Of a stretch of DNA of 64,000 nt, positions 9,284-17,931 are shown one piece after another. This DNA comes from Pantoea coffeiphila (GTDB lineage: Bacteria; Pseudomonadota; Gammaproteobacteria; Enterobacterales; Enterobacteriaceae): assembly GCF_016909495.1 (NCBI RefSeq), contig NZ_JAFBFW010000006.1, positions 310,001 through 374,000 of the forward strand, given 5' to 3'. Below the pieces are notes generated by a model, which was not told the origin of the DNA, made no database searches, and worked only from the letters and a program-made list of their open reading frames with translations. A program made the position numbers and the translations under genes. Numbering within the stretch: position 1 is the stretch's first letter; each line of letters starts with the position of its first letter.

Positions 9284-9446
9284 TTCTGCGTCTCCACGGT
9301 ATGAGTTAAGTGGCGGCCATCATAAAAACTGCGCGCGGCGGGAAAAAGCCGTGGAAAAGCACTTCACTGTTATTGCAGGGGAAACAATCCGCCAGGGTAT
9401 ACTTCGCTGTATTGATACCCGGTGGGTGAACGATTTCAGTGGAGAA

Positions 9447-10355
9447 ATGATGCGCGCTAACATGCTGGAACTGATGGCGATTTATGTTCAGGTTGTTGAA
9501 CTGCGTAGCTTCACCCGAGCTGCGGATGCCCTGCAACTGCACCGCCCGGCGGTGAGTAAATCAGTACAGCAGCTGGAAGACGATCTGGGGGTAAAGCTGC
9601 TGCATCGCACCACGCGCAGCCTGAGCATGACGGCAGAGGGTGAGGAAATTTATCAGCGTGCTAAAGGGCTGCTGGCCGACGTCAGCGAGATGATGGCCTC
9701 GGTGTCGACGGATAAACCGCCGCGCGGCCGTCTGCGGATTGATGCGCCACTGGCGCTGACCCACGCTATCCTCGTTCCCACGCTGGACGAGTTCCAGGCG
9801 CTGTACCCACAGATTGAAATTGTGCTGACGGCATCCGATCGCCTGACGGATTTTATTGCGGAAGGTATCGACTGCGTTATCCGGCTGGGCGAACTGAAAG
9901 ACTCCAGCCTGGTCTCGCGCCACGTTGGCAGCGTAGCGATGGCGACCTGTGCCGCACCGTCGTATCTGGAAAAGTACGGAACACCGCAGACGCCCGACGA
10001 TCTTGCCCGGCATAAAGCGGTAAATTTTTTCAGCGAGCACAGCCGGGAAATCATGGAGTGGAAGTTCACGGTCAACGGAGAAACAGCTTCACGACGCCCG
10101 GCCAGCAGCATGCTGGTTAACAATTCCGATGTGCTGCTGTCCTGCGGGCTGTCCGGCCTGGGGATGCTGCACGCATTACGCGCCGCGCTGGAACCGCATA
10201 TTCAGGCCGGAAGGCTGACCGAGGTGCTGGCGGAGTACTCCACCGTTGCCAAGCCCGTCTCGGTTCTTTATCCCGATCGCCGCTATTTATCCCCGAAGGT
10301 TCGCGTCTTTATCGACTGGTTTAGCGCGATGTTCGCCCGCCAGTACCCGCGTTAA
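9447..10355 (+). CDS. LysR-family transcriptional regulator
   Basis: About 302 residues, the usual LysR length. Winged HTH near the N-terminus (SFTRAADALQLHRPAVSKSVQQLEDDLGVKLLHRTTR) followed by the two-lobed effector domain starting RLRIDAPLAL. The open frame extends upstream to 9351, but the start is placed at ATG 9447 or 9450, next to GGAGAA at 9441-9446, because the family begins only about 10 residues before the HTH. It probably regulates the divergent oxidoreductase gene and itself; inducer unknown. Confidence 0.88.
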   Translation: MMRANMLELMAIYVQVVELRSFTRAADALQLHRPAVSKSVQQLEDDLGVKLLHRTTRSLSMTAEGEEIYQRAKGLLADVSEMMASVSTDKPPRGRLRIDAPLALTHAILVPTLDEFQALYPQIEIVLTASDRLTDFIAEGIDCVIRLGELKDSSLVSRHVGSVAMATCAAPSYLEKYGTPQTPDDLARHKAVNFFSEHSREIMEWKFTVNGETASRRPASSMLVNNSDVLLSCGLSGLGMLHALRAALEPHIQAGRLTEVLAEYSTVAKPVSVLYPDRRYLSPKVRVFIDWFSAMFARQYPR

Positions 10356-10459
10356 CCGCGCACTCCGCCATCGCATTGATGGCCGGTTTCCGCCGGGCTG
10401 CTCACCGCGTTTATCGGCGCGCCCTGGTTTTTATGGCAGTTTTCCAGAAATACGAGCCG

Positions 10460-11125
10460 CTAGGCTTTTTTGAAATAGTGATCGGTGAGGATTTCCGCGC
10501 CGTCATCGATCGCTTTCAGAATCAGCTTCTCGCAGGCATCGGCATCGCCCGCCGTTAAGGCTTCCAGCAAATGGTCGTAGTTGTGGTGCCCCTGTGCCAT
10601 CTCCGTTGACTGCGGGTAGAGATAGTTGAAGCACGGGCCAATCTGTACCCACAGCTGCTCGATGATCGCTTCCAGCGTCGGCATCTTCGCATAGCTGTAA
10701 AGCGTAAAACGAAATGCACGGTTGGCTTCCAGCGCCATCTCAACGTCACCGCTCAGCTTGGCCTGCATAAAGCGCGCACAAAGTTTTTTTAGCGCCGTCA
10801 GCTGTTTTTTCGTCACGGCCGTCGCGGCAGACCTCACCGCTAAACCTTCAAGCTGCTTACGGATCAGCGTGATCTCCTGATAGCGTTGCAGCGTGATTTC
10901 CGGCACCAGAAACGCCGCCGCGGGCGTGGCATCCAGCGCGCCCGCAGAAACCAGACGCAGCAGAGCCTCACGGACCGGCGTGATGCTGGTACCCAGCTGT
11001 GCCGCCAGATCGCGGGTCACCAGCCTGGCACCCGGCTTGAGTTTCCCCACAATCAGCGCGCTGCGCAGCGTGGATTCCACCTGCGCGGTGAGACTCAGTC
11101 GCTGCGCTTTTTCCATCTCAATCAT
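10460..11125 (-). CDS. GntR-family regulator with FCD-type C-terminal domain
   Basis: 221 residues. N-terminal GntR winged helix (residues about 8-75: LRSALIVGKLKPGARLVTRD, GTSITPVREAL) and an all-helical C-terminal ligand-binding domain with FCD-like spacing of the Asp and His residues (EANRAFRFTLY, HHNYDHLLEAL). It is divergent from the ABC transporter/sulfur amino acid operon at 11290. A near-palindromic element found 78 bp before its start recurs before the matching ATPase gene at 20339, so it probably controls both units and itself. Confidence 0.85.
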   Translation of the reverse strand: MIEMEKAQRLSLTAQVESTLRSALIVGKLKPGARLVTRDLAAQLGTSITPVREALLRLVSAGALDATPAAAFLVPEITLQRYQEITLIRKQLEGLAVRSAATAVTKKQLTALKKLCARFMQAKLSGDVEMALEANRAFRFTLYSYAKMPTLEAIIEQLWVQIGPCFNYLYPQSTEMAQGHHNYDHLLEALTAGDADACEKLILKAIDDGAEILTDHYFKKA

Positions 11126-11202
11126 GCTTTTTAGTCCTTTCCCGGATATCGCAAATGGTTATTTAATTTTAATGTTTTATTGCTATTCAGCCTGACTATA
11201 GG

Positions 11203-11216
11203 ATATATCATGTATT
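11203..11216. promoter_or_regulatory. Candidate GntR operator, copy 1
   Basis: ATATATCATGTATT, a near palindrome (AATAYATSATRTATT type). The identical 14-mer occurs at 20367-20380 in the same orientation relative to the downstream gene. It lies 73 bp before the substrate-binding protein start and 77 bp from the GntR start. Confidence 0.6.
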
Positions 11217-11289
11217 ACAAAAACACAGCATTGTCCTCACAGTATTCACTCTTTTCACTACCTTGCCGATGGCAATTTGGGAAAACGTT

Positions 11290-12783
11290 ATGAGACTACC
11301 TGCAGTGAAGTTTGCCACTACCGCATTGCTTATTGCTCTGCTGCCTGCCGGTGTACAGGCGGCGGAGATCACCATTGGCCAGGCGGCCTCCGCCACGGCA
11401 ATGGACCCCGGCTTTCTGAAAGAATCCGCCACCCTCGTGGATAATATTTTCGATACTCTGGTGCGCCGCGGTGACGATATGTCGCTACAGCCGGGCCTGG
11501 CTACCGAATGGAAAGCGGTGGACGCCACCACCTGGCTGTTTACCCTGCGCCCGGGCGTGAAGTTTACCGACGGCGAGCCGGTGAATGCCGAAGCGGTAAA
11601 ATTCTCCATCGACCGTATCCTCGACCCGGCAAACCACGCGCCGACCATCTCCTACATCCGCACGATTAAATCCGTTGAGACGGTCGGTGACAATCAGGTT
11701 CGCATCATCACCAACGGCCCGGACCCGCTGCTGCCAACGCGGATGAGCCGCTATCCGGCGTATATCGTCCCGCCTGCCTACGTGAAAAAAGTGGGTGCCA
11801 GCGAGTTTGCCCGCAAGCCCGTTGGCAGCGGAGCCTACAAGCTGGAAAGCTTTATCCCGGATGAAAAAGTGGTGATGGTCGCCAATGACGCCTACTGGCG
11901 CGGTAAGCCGGCTATCGATCAGGTCACCTGGCGTCCAATCCCTGAAGCCACCGCGCGCCTGACCGCGTTGCTGACCGGCGAAGTTCAGCTGATTGAGAAC
12001 GTGCCTGCCGACCTGGTTCCGGCGCTGAAAAACCGCCCGAACGTGCAGCTGGAGCAGGTGAAAGGCGGCGGCCTGACCATCTATCTGGGCCTGAAAGATG
12101 AGGAAAAACCGCTTAACGACGTGCGCGTTCGCCAGGCACTGTCGCTGGCGCTGAACCGCCAGGCCTATACCCAGCAGCTGCTGCACGGATTTGGCACACC
12201 GACCGGGACGACCGCCGGAGCCAATGACTTTGGCTATCTGCCGGTTCCGGCTACCGTGCAGGACGTGGCGAAAGCGAAGTCCCTGCTGGTGGAAGCCGGT
12301 TACCCGAACGGTTTCACCCTGCGCTTCCAGGCACCGCGCCGCTATATCGCCAGTGCCGATGTGGCGCAGGCCATCGTGCAGGATCTGGCGGCTATCGGCG
12401 TGAAAGCCCAGCTGGAAGTGCCGGAATGGTCGGTCTACACCCAGCAGGTCGCGGCGCAGAAACAGGCTCCGGTTTATATGCTGGCCTGGGGTTCAACCCA
12501 GACGCTGGATGCCGACGCCGCGCTGTTCCCGATCCTGCGCAGCGGCGAGCCGTACTCCACCGTGCATGATGCCGAACTCGACAAACTGCTGGACCAGAGC
12601 CGTCAGATTGTTGATCCCGCAGCGCGTAAAAAAGTGCTGGAGCAGATCCAGCAGCGCGTCGCCGAACAGCAGCCTCTGCTGCCGCTGTATCGGGAAGATA
12701 CCCTTTACGCTCACAGCGATTCGCTGGTGTTTAAAGGCCGCGTGGATGCCCGCATCCCACTGTATGACCTGAGGCTGAAATGA
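11290..12783 (+). CDS. Peptide-type ABC transporter substrate-binding protein (SBP family 5)
   Basis: 497 residues from the ATG at 11290, chosen because it directly precedes a signal peptide (MRLPAVKFATTALLIALLP, cleavage after VQA) and has GGGA at the right distance; in-frame starts at 11263/11269 would add residues before the signal. The mature part has the DppA/OppA fold hallmarks: LVDNIFDTLVRRGDD, WLFTLRPGVKFTDGEPVNAEAVKFSI, NDVRVRQALSLALNR. It binds di/oligopeptides or similar amino-acid conjugates in the periplasm. It is the first gene of a seven-gene coupled operon, overlapping the next gene by ATGA. Confidence 0.88.
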   Translation: MRLPAVKFATTALLIALLPAGVQAAEITIGQAASATAMDPGFLKESATLVDNIFDTLVRRGDDMSLQPGLATEWKAVDATTWLFTLRPGVKFTDGEPVNAEAVKFSIDRILDPANHAPTISYIRTIKSVETVGDNQVRIITNGPDPLLPTRMSRYPAYIVPPAYVKKVGASEFARKPVGSGAYKLESFIPDEKVVMVANDAYWRGKPAIDQVTWRPIPEATARLTALLTGEVQLIENVPADLVPALKNRPNVQLEQVKGGGLTIYLGLKDEEKPLNDVRVRQALSLALNRQAYTQQLLHGFGTPTGTTAGANDFGYLPVPATVQDVAKAKSLLVEAGYPNGFTLRFQAPRRYIASADVAQAIVQDLAAIGVKAQLEVPEWSVYTQQVAAQKQAPVYMLAWGSTQTLDADAALFPILRSGEPYSTVHDAELDKLLDQSRQIVDPAARKKVLEQIQQRVAEQQPLLPLYREDTLYAHSDSLVFKGRVDARIPLYDLRLK

Positions 12784-13640
12784 TCGCACCGACCGCCGTG
12801 CTGCGCCGTCGCCCGAGGCGACTGATCTATGGTGATGCCGTAATTGGCGCGACCCTGCTGATCGCGGTTATCGCCGCAGCACTGCTGTCGCCGTGGCTGC
12901 CCCTGCCCGATGCGCTAAGTAATAATCTGCTGGAAATCTTCCTGCCGCCGGGTAGCCCCGGCGCGCAGGGCACCCACTGGCTGGGTACCGACCAGCTGGG
13001 CCGCGATCTGCTGTCGCGCATACTTTCCGGTACGCGGCTGTCGCTGCTGGTGGTGGTACTGGCGGCGCTGATCGGCGCGGTCATCGGCACCACGCTGGGG
13101 ATGATTGCGGGCTATCTTGGCGGCTGGGTGGATGCGCTGCTGATGCGGCTGATCGATATCCAGCTGGCCATTCCGTTTATTCTGCTCATTCTGTTGGTGA
13201 TTGCCCTGATGGGGGCGTCGCTGACCAATATTATTGTGATTATGGGCTGCACCAGCTGGGCGATTTATGCCCGCGTGGCCCGTGCCAAAACGCTGGAAAT
13301 CCGCGAACTGGAATATATTCAGGCGGTGCGGGCGATGGACTTCTCGACCCTGCGCATCCTGTTCCGCCACATTCTGCCTAATCTGTTTACTCCGCTGATC
13401 GTCCTGCTGACGCTGGATATCCCACGCCTGATCGTGCTGGAAGCCTCGGTCGGTTTTCTCGGCATGGGCATTCAGCCGCCGACGCCGACGCTGGGCAATC
13501 TGATTGGCGAAGGGCGCTCTTACATGCTGTTGTCGCAGTGGCTGGTGCTCTATCCGGGGCTGGTGATTGCCGCCTTGGTAATCGGCTGCAATCTGCTGGG
13601 CGATGCCCTGCTGCGCCGCACGCACACGAGGCTGGATTAA
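12780..13640 (+). CDS. ABC transporter permease, DppC/OppC type
   Basis: 286 residues with about six membrane segments and the EAA loop EYIQAVRAMDFSTLRILFRHILPN near residues 177-200 that docks the ATPase. LGTDQLGRDLLSRILSGTRLS is typical of the DppC branch. Start ATG overlaps the stop of the binding protein gene. The gene order here (C-type permease before B-type) is the reverse of standard dpp/opp operons. Confidence 0.88.
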   Translation: MIAPTAVLRRRPRRLIYGDAVIGATLLIAVIAAALLSPWLPLPDALSNNLLEIFLPPGSPGAQGTHWLGTDQLGRDLLSRILSGTRLSLLVVVLAALIGAVIGTTLGMIAGYLGGWVDALLMRLIDIQLAIPFILLILLVIALMGASLTNIIVIMGCTSWAIYARVARAKTLEIRELEYIQAVRAMDFSTLRILFRHILPNLFTPLIVLLTLDIPRLIVLEASVGFLGMGIQPPTPTLGNLIGEGRSYMLLSQWLVLYPGLVIAALVIGCNLLGDALLRRTHTRLD

Positions 13641-13641
13641 G

Positions 13642-14556
13642 ATGCTGAACCTGCTGCTCAACCGCGTCGGCCAGTCGCTGCTGGTGATGTTTGGCGTCTC
13701 GCTGCTGATTTTCTTCAGCCTGCATATTACCGGCGATCCCGCTGCGCTGATGATGCCGCCCGGCTCCAGCCAGCAGGAAATTGATACGTTTCGCCACAGC
13801 ATGGGCTTCGATCGTCCGCTGCTGTGGCAGTACGGCCATTACCTTAACGGCGTGCTGCACGGTGATTTTGGCGAGTCGCTGCGCTACAGCCAGCCGGTGC
13901 TGGCGCTGATTGGCGAACGGCTTCCGGCCACCGCTTTGCTGGCGGTCAGCGCGCTGGCCTGGAGCTCCGTGCTCGGGCTGCTGCTGGGTATCGTCAGCGC
14001 CCTGCACCCGCACAGCTGGCTGGATCTGCTGTGCCGTCTGGTGGCATTCAGCGGCCAGGCCATCCCGGTATTCTGGCTAGGCCTGTTGATGATCCTGCTG
14101 TTCAGCCTGCAATTACAGTGGCTGCCCTCCAGCGGCTACGGCACCTTTGCCGCGCTGGTGATGCCGGCGATCAGCCTCGGCGCGTTTTACATGAGTGCGG
14201 TTGCGCGTCTTTCGCGCGCCAGCCTGCTGGATGTGCTGCAAACGGACTATATTCGCACCGCCCGCGCCAAAGGGCTGAGCGCCTGGCGCATTGTTGTACG
14301 TCACGGCCTGCGCAATGCACTGATCCCGGTGATTACCGTACAGGGGATGTATTTTGCCTCGCTGCTCGGCGGCGCGCTGGTGACGGAAATCATCTTTGCC
14401 TGGCCGGGTATTGGTCGCCTGGCGATTCAGGCGATACAAAACCGCGACTTCCCGCTGGTGCAGGCCATCGTGCTGCTGGCCGCGCTGGTGTTTGTGGTGA
14501 TTAATCTGCTGATCGATCTGCTGTATCTGGCACTTAACCCGAGGATACGCCTGTGA
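13642..14556 (+). CDS. ABC transporter permease, DppB/OppB type
   Basis: 304 residues. Starts at ATG 13642, one base after the previous stop. N-terminal membrane anchor (RVGQSLLVMFGVSLLIFF), periplasmic loop HITGDPAALMMPPG, and the EAA motif DYIRTARAKGLSAWRIVVRHGLRNALIP near the C-terminal third. Pairs with the preceding DppC-type subunit. The operon itself has no ATPase; the best partner is the double ATPase gene on the opposite strand at 18729-20339. Confidence 0.88.
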   Translation: MLNLLLNRVGQSLLVMFGVSLLIFFSLHITGDPAALMMPPGSSQQEIDTFRHSMGFDRPLLWQYGHYLNGVLHGDFGESLRYSQPVLALIGERLPATALLAVSALAWSSVLGLLLGIVSALHPHSWLDLLCRLVAFSGQAIPVFWLGLLMILLFSLQLQWLPSSGYGTFAALVMPAISLGAFYMSAVARLSRASLLDVLQTDYIRTARAKGLSAWRIVVRHGLRNALIPVITVQGMYFASLLGGALVTEIIFAWPGIGRLAIQAIQNRDFPLVQAIVLLAALVFVVINLLIDLLYLALNPRIRL

Positions 14557-15959
14557 GCCGCCTCGATGCCACGTTAGAACTGCTGAGTGAACTGACCCGC
14601 TGGCGCAGCGTAGCGGGTGAGAAGGACGCCCAGCGCGGACTGGCTGCCTGGCTTGAGCAGTGGATGGTCGAGCGGCTGGATGCTGCCGTGGTGCTGCCGG
14701 TGGCCACACAGTCCCACGACACGCCGCCGCTGGTGCACGTGCGAATTGATAACGGCTTTGAGCGCACCGTGGTGCTCTACAACATGTACGACGTGATGCC
14801 CGCTGACGAGAGCGGCTGGGACGTCTCCCCGTTTGTTGGCGGTCTTTGCGACTGGCCTGAACTGGGGCGGGTATTTGTCGGGCGCGGTGCCGAAAACAAT
14901 AAAGGTCCGGTGGCCGCCATGCTGATCCTGCTCTGCGAGCTTCAGCAGCAGCAGCGGCTGGACTTCAATATTGAAATTCTGCTGGAAGGCGAAGAGGAAG
15001 TGGGCAGCGGCACCCTGCGCCGCTATCTGGCACAGCAGCCCTGCCCGATTGCACCTGCTGAGGCGGTGCTGTTTCCGTCACTGTGCGAATACGGTGGTGG
15101 TGCACCGCGCGTTTACCTCGGATTTACCGGGCTGGCCACCGGTCGCCTGAGCGTCACCGGCGGCGAATGGGGCGGGCCGTCTTCCGCCATTCACGCCAGC
15201 AACGCCGGATGGATTGCCAGCCCCGCGTGGCAGCTGGTCAATGCGCTGAACGCCATTGCTCCGGCCGCCGAAAGCGGCGTGCTGGGCCGCCTGATGCCGG
15301 ACGAAGAAGCCAACCTGCTACTGGCCGAGCTGGCCAAATCGTTCAGCCTTGAAGATGAATTGCGTTTTCGCCGCAGCCAGCGGCTGATGATTAAAGGCGA
15401 CACGCTGAGCTGCCTGCAAACGCTGCTCGGCAGCGCCGTGCTGACGCTGGCCGAACTGCACAGCAATCCGCCCGGCGGCCGTGGGGTGATCCCGTATCGT
15501 GCCAGCGCGGAGCTGGCGTTCCGCATCCCGCCGGGATTTGACCAGGACGCGATGATCGAACGCGCCCGCCAGCGTCTGACGCAGCCGGATCTGGCCGGGA
15601 GTGAACTTGAACTGTTCGACAGCTATCCCGGCATTCGCTTCCCCCGCACTGCCAGCGGCGTTGATGCGCTGATCGCCAGCTATCAGGCGCTGGACGCCGC
15701 GCCGCAAATCTGGCCGTGGGCACCGGGCTGTGCGCCCGCCTACGCCTTCGCGGCGGTTGCCCCGGCCTTTCTGATCGGCGGGCTGGGCCACGGCGGTAAC
15801 GCCCACGCCGTTAATGAGTTTGTCACGCTGGAAGGACTTGAACGCTTCCAGCAGTCGCTGAGCCTCTGGCTCACAGGATTCAATGATCCGGCCTCTGGCC
15901 GGGTCGCGCGCCACACCAGGGAAACACCAAAGACTATTAAAACAGGTAAAAAACCATGA
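14553..15959 (+). CDS. M20-family peptidase/deacylase homologue with altered metal-site residues
   Basis: 468 residues, GTG start overlapping the permease stop (GTGA). Overall M20 architecture (catalytic domain with inserted dimerisation domain, about residues 185-330). Canonical M20 enzymes use a di-zinc site with His-x-Asp, a bridging Asp, a Glu pair and a late His. Here LYNMYDVMP has Met78 where the first His is expected (Asp80 retained), and GRGAENNKG has Asn115 where the bridging Asp usually sits; the Glu pair (LEGEEEVGS, 147-149) and the late GNAHAVNE His remain. The protein may bind one metal or act differently. In context it should split an imported peptide-like or acylated amino acid. 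Confidence 0.75.
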   Translation: MSRLDATLELLSELTRWRSVAGEKDAQRGLAAWLEQWMVERLDAAVVLPVATQSHDTPPLVHVRIDNGFERTVVLYNMYDVMPADESGWDVSPFVGGLCDWPELGRVFVGRGAENNKGPVAAMLILLCELQQQQRLDFNIEILLEGEEEVGSGTLRRYLAQQPCPIAPAEAVLFPSLCEYGGGAPRVYLGFTGLATGRLSVTGGEWGGPSSAIHASNAGWIASPAWQLVNALNAIAPAAESGVLGRLMPDEEANLLLAELAKSFSLEDELRFRRSQRLMIKGDTLSCLQTLLGSAVLTLAELHSNPPGGRGVIPYRASAELAFRIPPGFDQDAMIERARQRLTQPDLAGSELELFDSYPGIRFPRTASGVDALIASYQALDAAPQIWPWAPGCAPAYAFAAVAPAFLIGGLGHGGNAHAVNEFVTLEGLERFQQSLSLWLTGFNDPASGRVARHTRETPKTIKTGKKP

Positions 15960-16954
15960 AATCAGTTGAAGAGTTCGAACGCGTTCCGCTCGGCTTCTTC
16001 CCCACCCCGCTTGAGCCGCTACCCCGGCTCAGCGAGGCGCTGGGGATTACGCTGAGCATCAAACGCGATGACTACAGCGGCTTCGGCGGCGGGGGCAATA
16101 AGGTCCGCAAGCTGGAGTACCTGATGGCCGAAGCCCGCCGTTCCGGGGTCAATGTGGTGATCACCACCGGCGGGCATCAGTCAAACCATGCCCGTATGGT
16201 GGCCGCTGCCGCTCGTAAGTTCGGTATGCGTCCGGTGCTGGTGCTACGTGGCAACCCGCCATCCAGCTGGCAGGGTAACCTGCTGCTGGACAAGCTGTTC
16301 GGGGCCGAAGTGCAGTTTCTTGACCCGGACGGCTATTTCACCCAGATCGAAGGGGCGATGCAGGCACACGCCGATAAGGCGGTTGCCAACGGCGAAACCC
16401 CGCTGATTATCCCGCTCGGCGGCGCGACGCCGCTGGGTGCGCTGGGCTACGTGCGTGCGGTGGAAGAGATCGCCGCACAGCTTGAGCCAGGTGGAACCGC
16501 TGCCCCGGACTTTATCGTCGCGCCGACCGGTTCCGGCGGTACGCTGGCCGGGCTGCATGTCGGCACGCGACGCTACTGGCCCGACAGCCGGGTGGTGGGC
16601 ATCAGCGTCAGCGCGAAAGCCGACTGGTTCCAGCCGCGCATTGCCGGGATGGCACAGGACTGCGCCGATCTTCTGCAGTGGCCGCAGCAGTGGCAGCCGG
16701 AAGATATCTGGATTGAGGATGGCTATGTCGGCCAGGCCTACGGCGTGCCGTCGGATGGCGGTATTGAGGCGATCTACAAACTCGCGCAGTCGGAAGGCGT
16801 GCTGTTAGATCCGGTGTATACCGGCAAGGCAATGCACGGTCTGTTCTCGCTGGTTGAGCAGGGCAAGATCCCGCAGGGATCGCGCGTTACCTTTATTCAC
16901 TGCGGCGGTTCCCCGGCGCTTTATCCGTTTGCCGACCGCCTGCTGGAGCAGTAA
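15956..16954 (+). CDS. D-cysteine desulfhydrase / ACC deaminase-family PLP enzyme
   Basis: 332 residues, ATGA overlap with the M20 gene. Fold-type II PLP enzyme: Schiff-base Lys49 in FGGGGNKVRKLEYL, the substrate/PLP loop TTGGHQSNHARM (S76, N77, H78), and LGGATPLGALGYV. Members include DcyD, which degrades D-cysteine to pyruvate, ammonia and sulfide, and ACC deaminases. Location with a rhodanese gene favours a sulfur amino acid substrate over ACC. This is inference; the residues that separate the two activities would need a structural alignment. Confidence 0.85.
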   Translation: MKSVEEFERVPLGFFPTPLEPLPRLSEALGITLSIKRDDYSGFGGGGNKVRKLEYLMAEARRSGVNVVITTGGHQSNHARMVAAAARKFGMRPVLVLRGNPPSSWQGNLLLDKLFGAEVQFLDPDGYFTQIEGAMQAHADKAVANGETPLIIPLGGATPLGALGYVRAVEEIAAQLEPGGTAAPDFIVAPTGSGGTLAGLHVGTRRYWPDSRVVGISVSAKADWFQPRIAGMAQDCADLLQWPQQWQPEDIWIEDGYVGQAYGVPSDGGIEAIYKLAQSEGVLLDPVYTGKAMHGLFSLVEQGKIPQGSRVTFIHCGGSPALYPFADRLLEQ

Positions 16955-17931
16955 TGGACGGCCTGCTGCGCGTCCTTAATGACGCTGACGTCGCCCGGCT
17001 GGGCGGCGCGGACGTGGCGCTGGCGCTGGAGGATGTCCGCGAGGTGGTGAAGCTGATGCGGCTCGGCGAGGCGCACATGCCCGCCGAGAACGCCGTCGAC
17101 CTCGCCACGCCGCTGGGCAAAGCCTATGCGCTGCCCGCCCGCGTCGGAGGCCGTTTCAATGCGGCCGGAGTGAAATGGACGGCGCACCGGCCCCTGCGTC
17201 CGGATGCCCTGCCCGCCGCGCTGGCCGTAACGCTGATTAACGATGCGCAGAACGGCGTGCCGCGCGGCCTGTTAGCCAGCGGCGCGTTAACCGCCGCGCG
17301 TACCGCCGCCGTTACCGCCGTAGCGCTACAGCACGCCGCGCCGCAGCCGGTGAAGCGGGTGCTGCTGCTCGGCAGCGGTCTCCATGCGCAGGCCCATCTG
17401 CAGATGCTCAGGCAGCTGTTCCCGGGCCTGGCGCAGATTGGCGTCTGGAACCGCACCCCCGGAAAAATTCTGCCCGCCGCCGATCTGACGGTGGAAACCG
17501 ATCTTCAGCAGGCGCTGGCACAGCCGTATGACGCGGTGATTACCTGCACCAGTGCGGACCAGCCGATGTTAACCGAGACCGCCGTCCGCCCGGGGCGAAT
17601 TGTGATTCAGGTGGGCTACCACGAGGTCAGCTTTGACGCCATTCGCGCCAGCGATCGGGTGGTGGTAGATGCGTGGGGCGATTTTGCCGAACGCAGTGCC
17701 AAGAGCCTGTTCCAGATGTACCGCGCCGGGCTGTTTCAGCCGCAGGAGGTGGCCGCCGATCTGGCCGCGCTGCTGCTGGACGGCTGGCGTGCCGCAGCGG
17801 ATGACAGCGTCTACTTCTCTTCATTTGGCCTCAACGTGTTTGATATCGCCCTTGCCGCCCGCGTGTTGCAGGCCGCGGAACGTGACGGGGTCGGGCAACG
17901 GCAGTCGCTGTTTACGGGAGCACTTCAATGA
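16954..17931 (+). CDS. Ornithine cyclodeaminase / mu-crystallin family protein
   Basis: 325 residues, start overlapping the previous stop (TAATG). Rossmann fold NAD(P)-binding motif VKRVLLLGSGLHAQAHL (about 129-145), conserved Lys74 in GVKWTAH and the family helix LTAARTAAVTAVAL. The family includes ornithine cyclodeaminase, alanine dehydrogenase and mu-crystallin-type ketimine reductases, the last of which reduce cyclic imines including sulfur-containing ones. Beside a D-cysteine desulfhydrase homologue and a rhodanese, a role on a cyclic sulfur-containing imine is attractive but unproven. Confidence 0.82.
   Translation: MDGLLRVLNDADVARLGGADVALALEDVREVVKLMRLGEAHMPAENAVDLATPLGKAYALPARVGGRFNAAGVKWTAHRPLRPDALPAALAVTLINDAQNGVPRGLLASGALTAARTAAVTAVALQHAAPQPVKRVLLLGSGLHAQAHLQMLRQLFPGLAQIGVWNRTPGKILPAADLTVETDLQQALAQPYDAVITCTSADQPMLTETAVRPGRIVIQVGYHEVSFDAIRASDRVVVDAWGDFAERSAKSLFQMYRAGLFQPQEVAADLAALLLDGWRAAADDSVYFSSFGLNVFDIALAARVLQAAERDGVGQRQSLFTGALQ

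Noticed and set aside
9351-9446. N-terminal extension of the LysR frame
   Set aside because: LysR proteins start about 10 residues before the HTH; the extension overlaps the divergent promoter and lacks a ribosome binding site.
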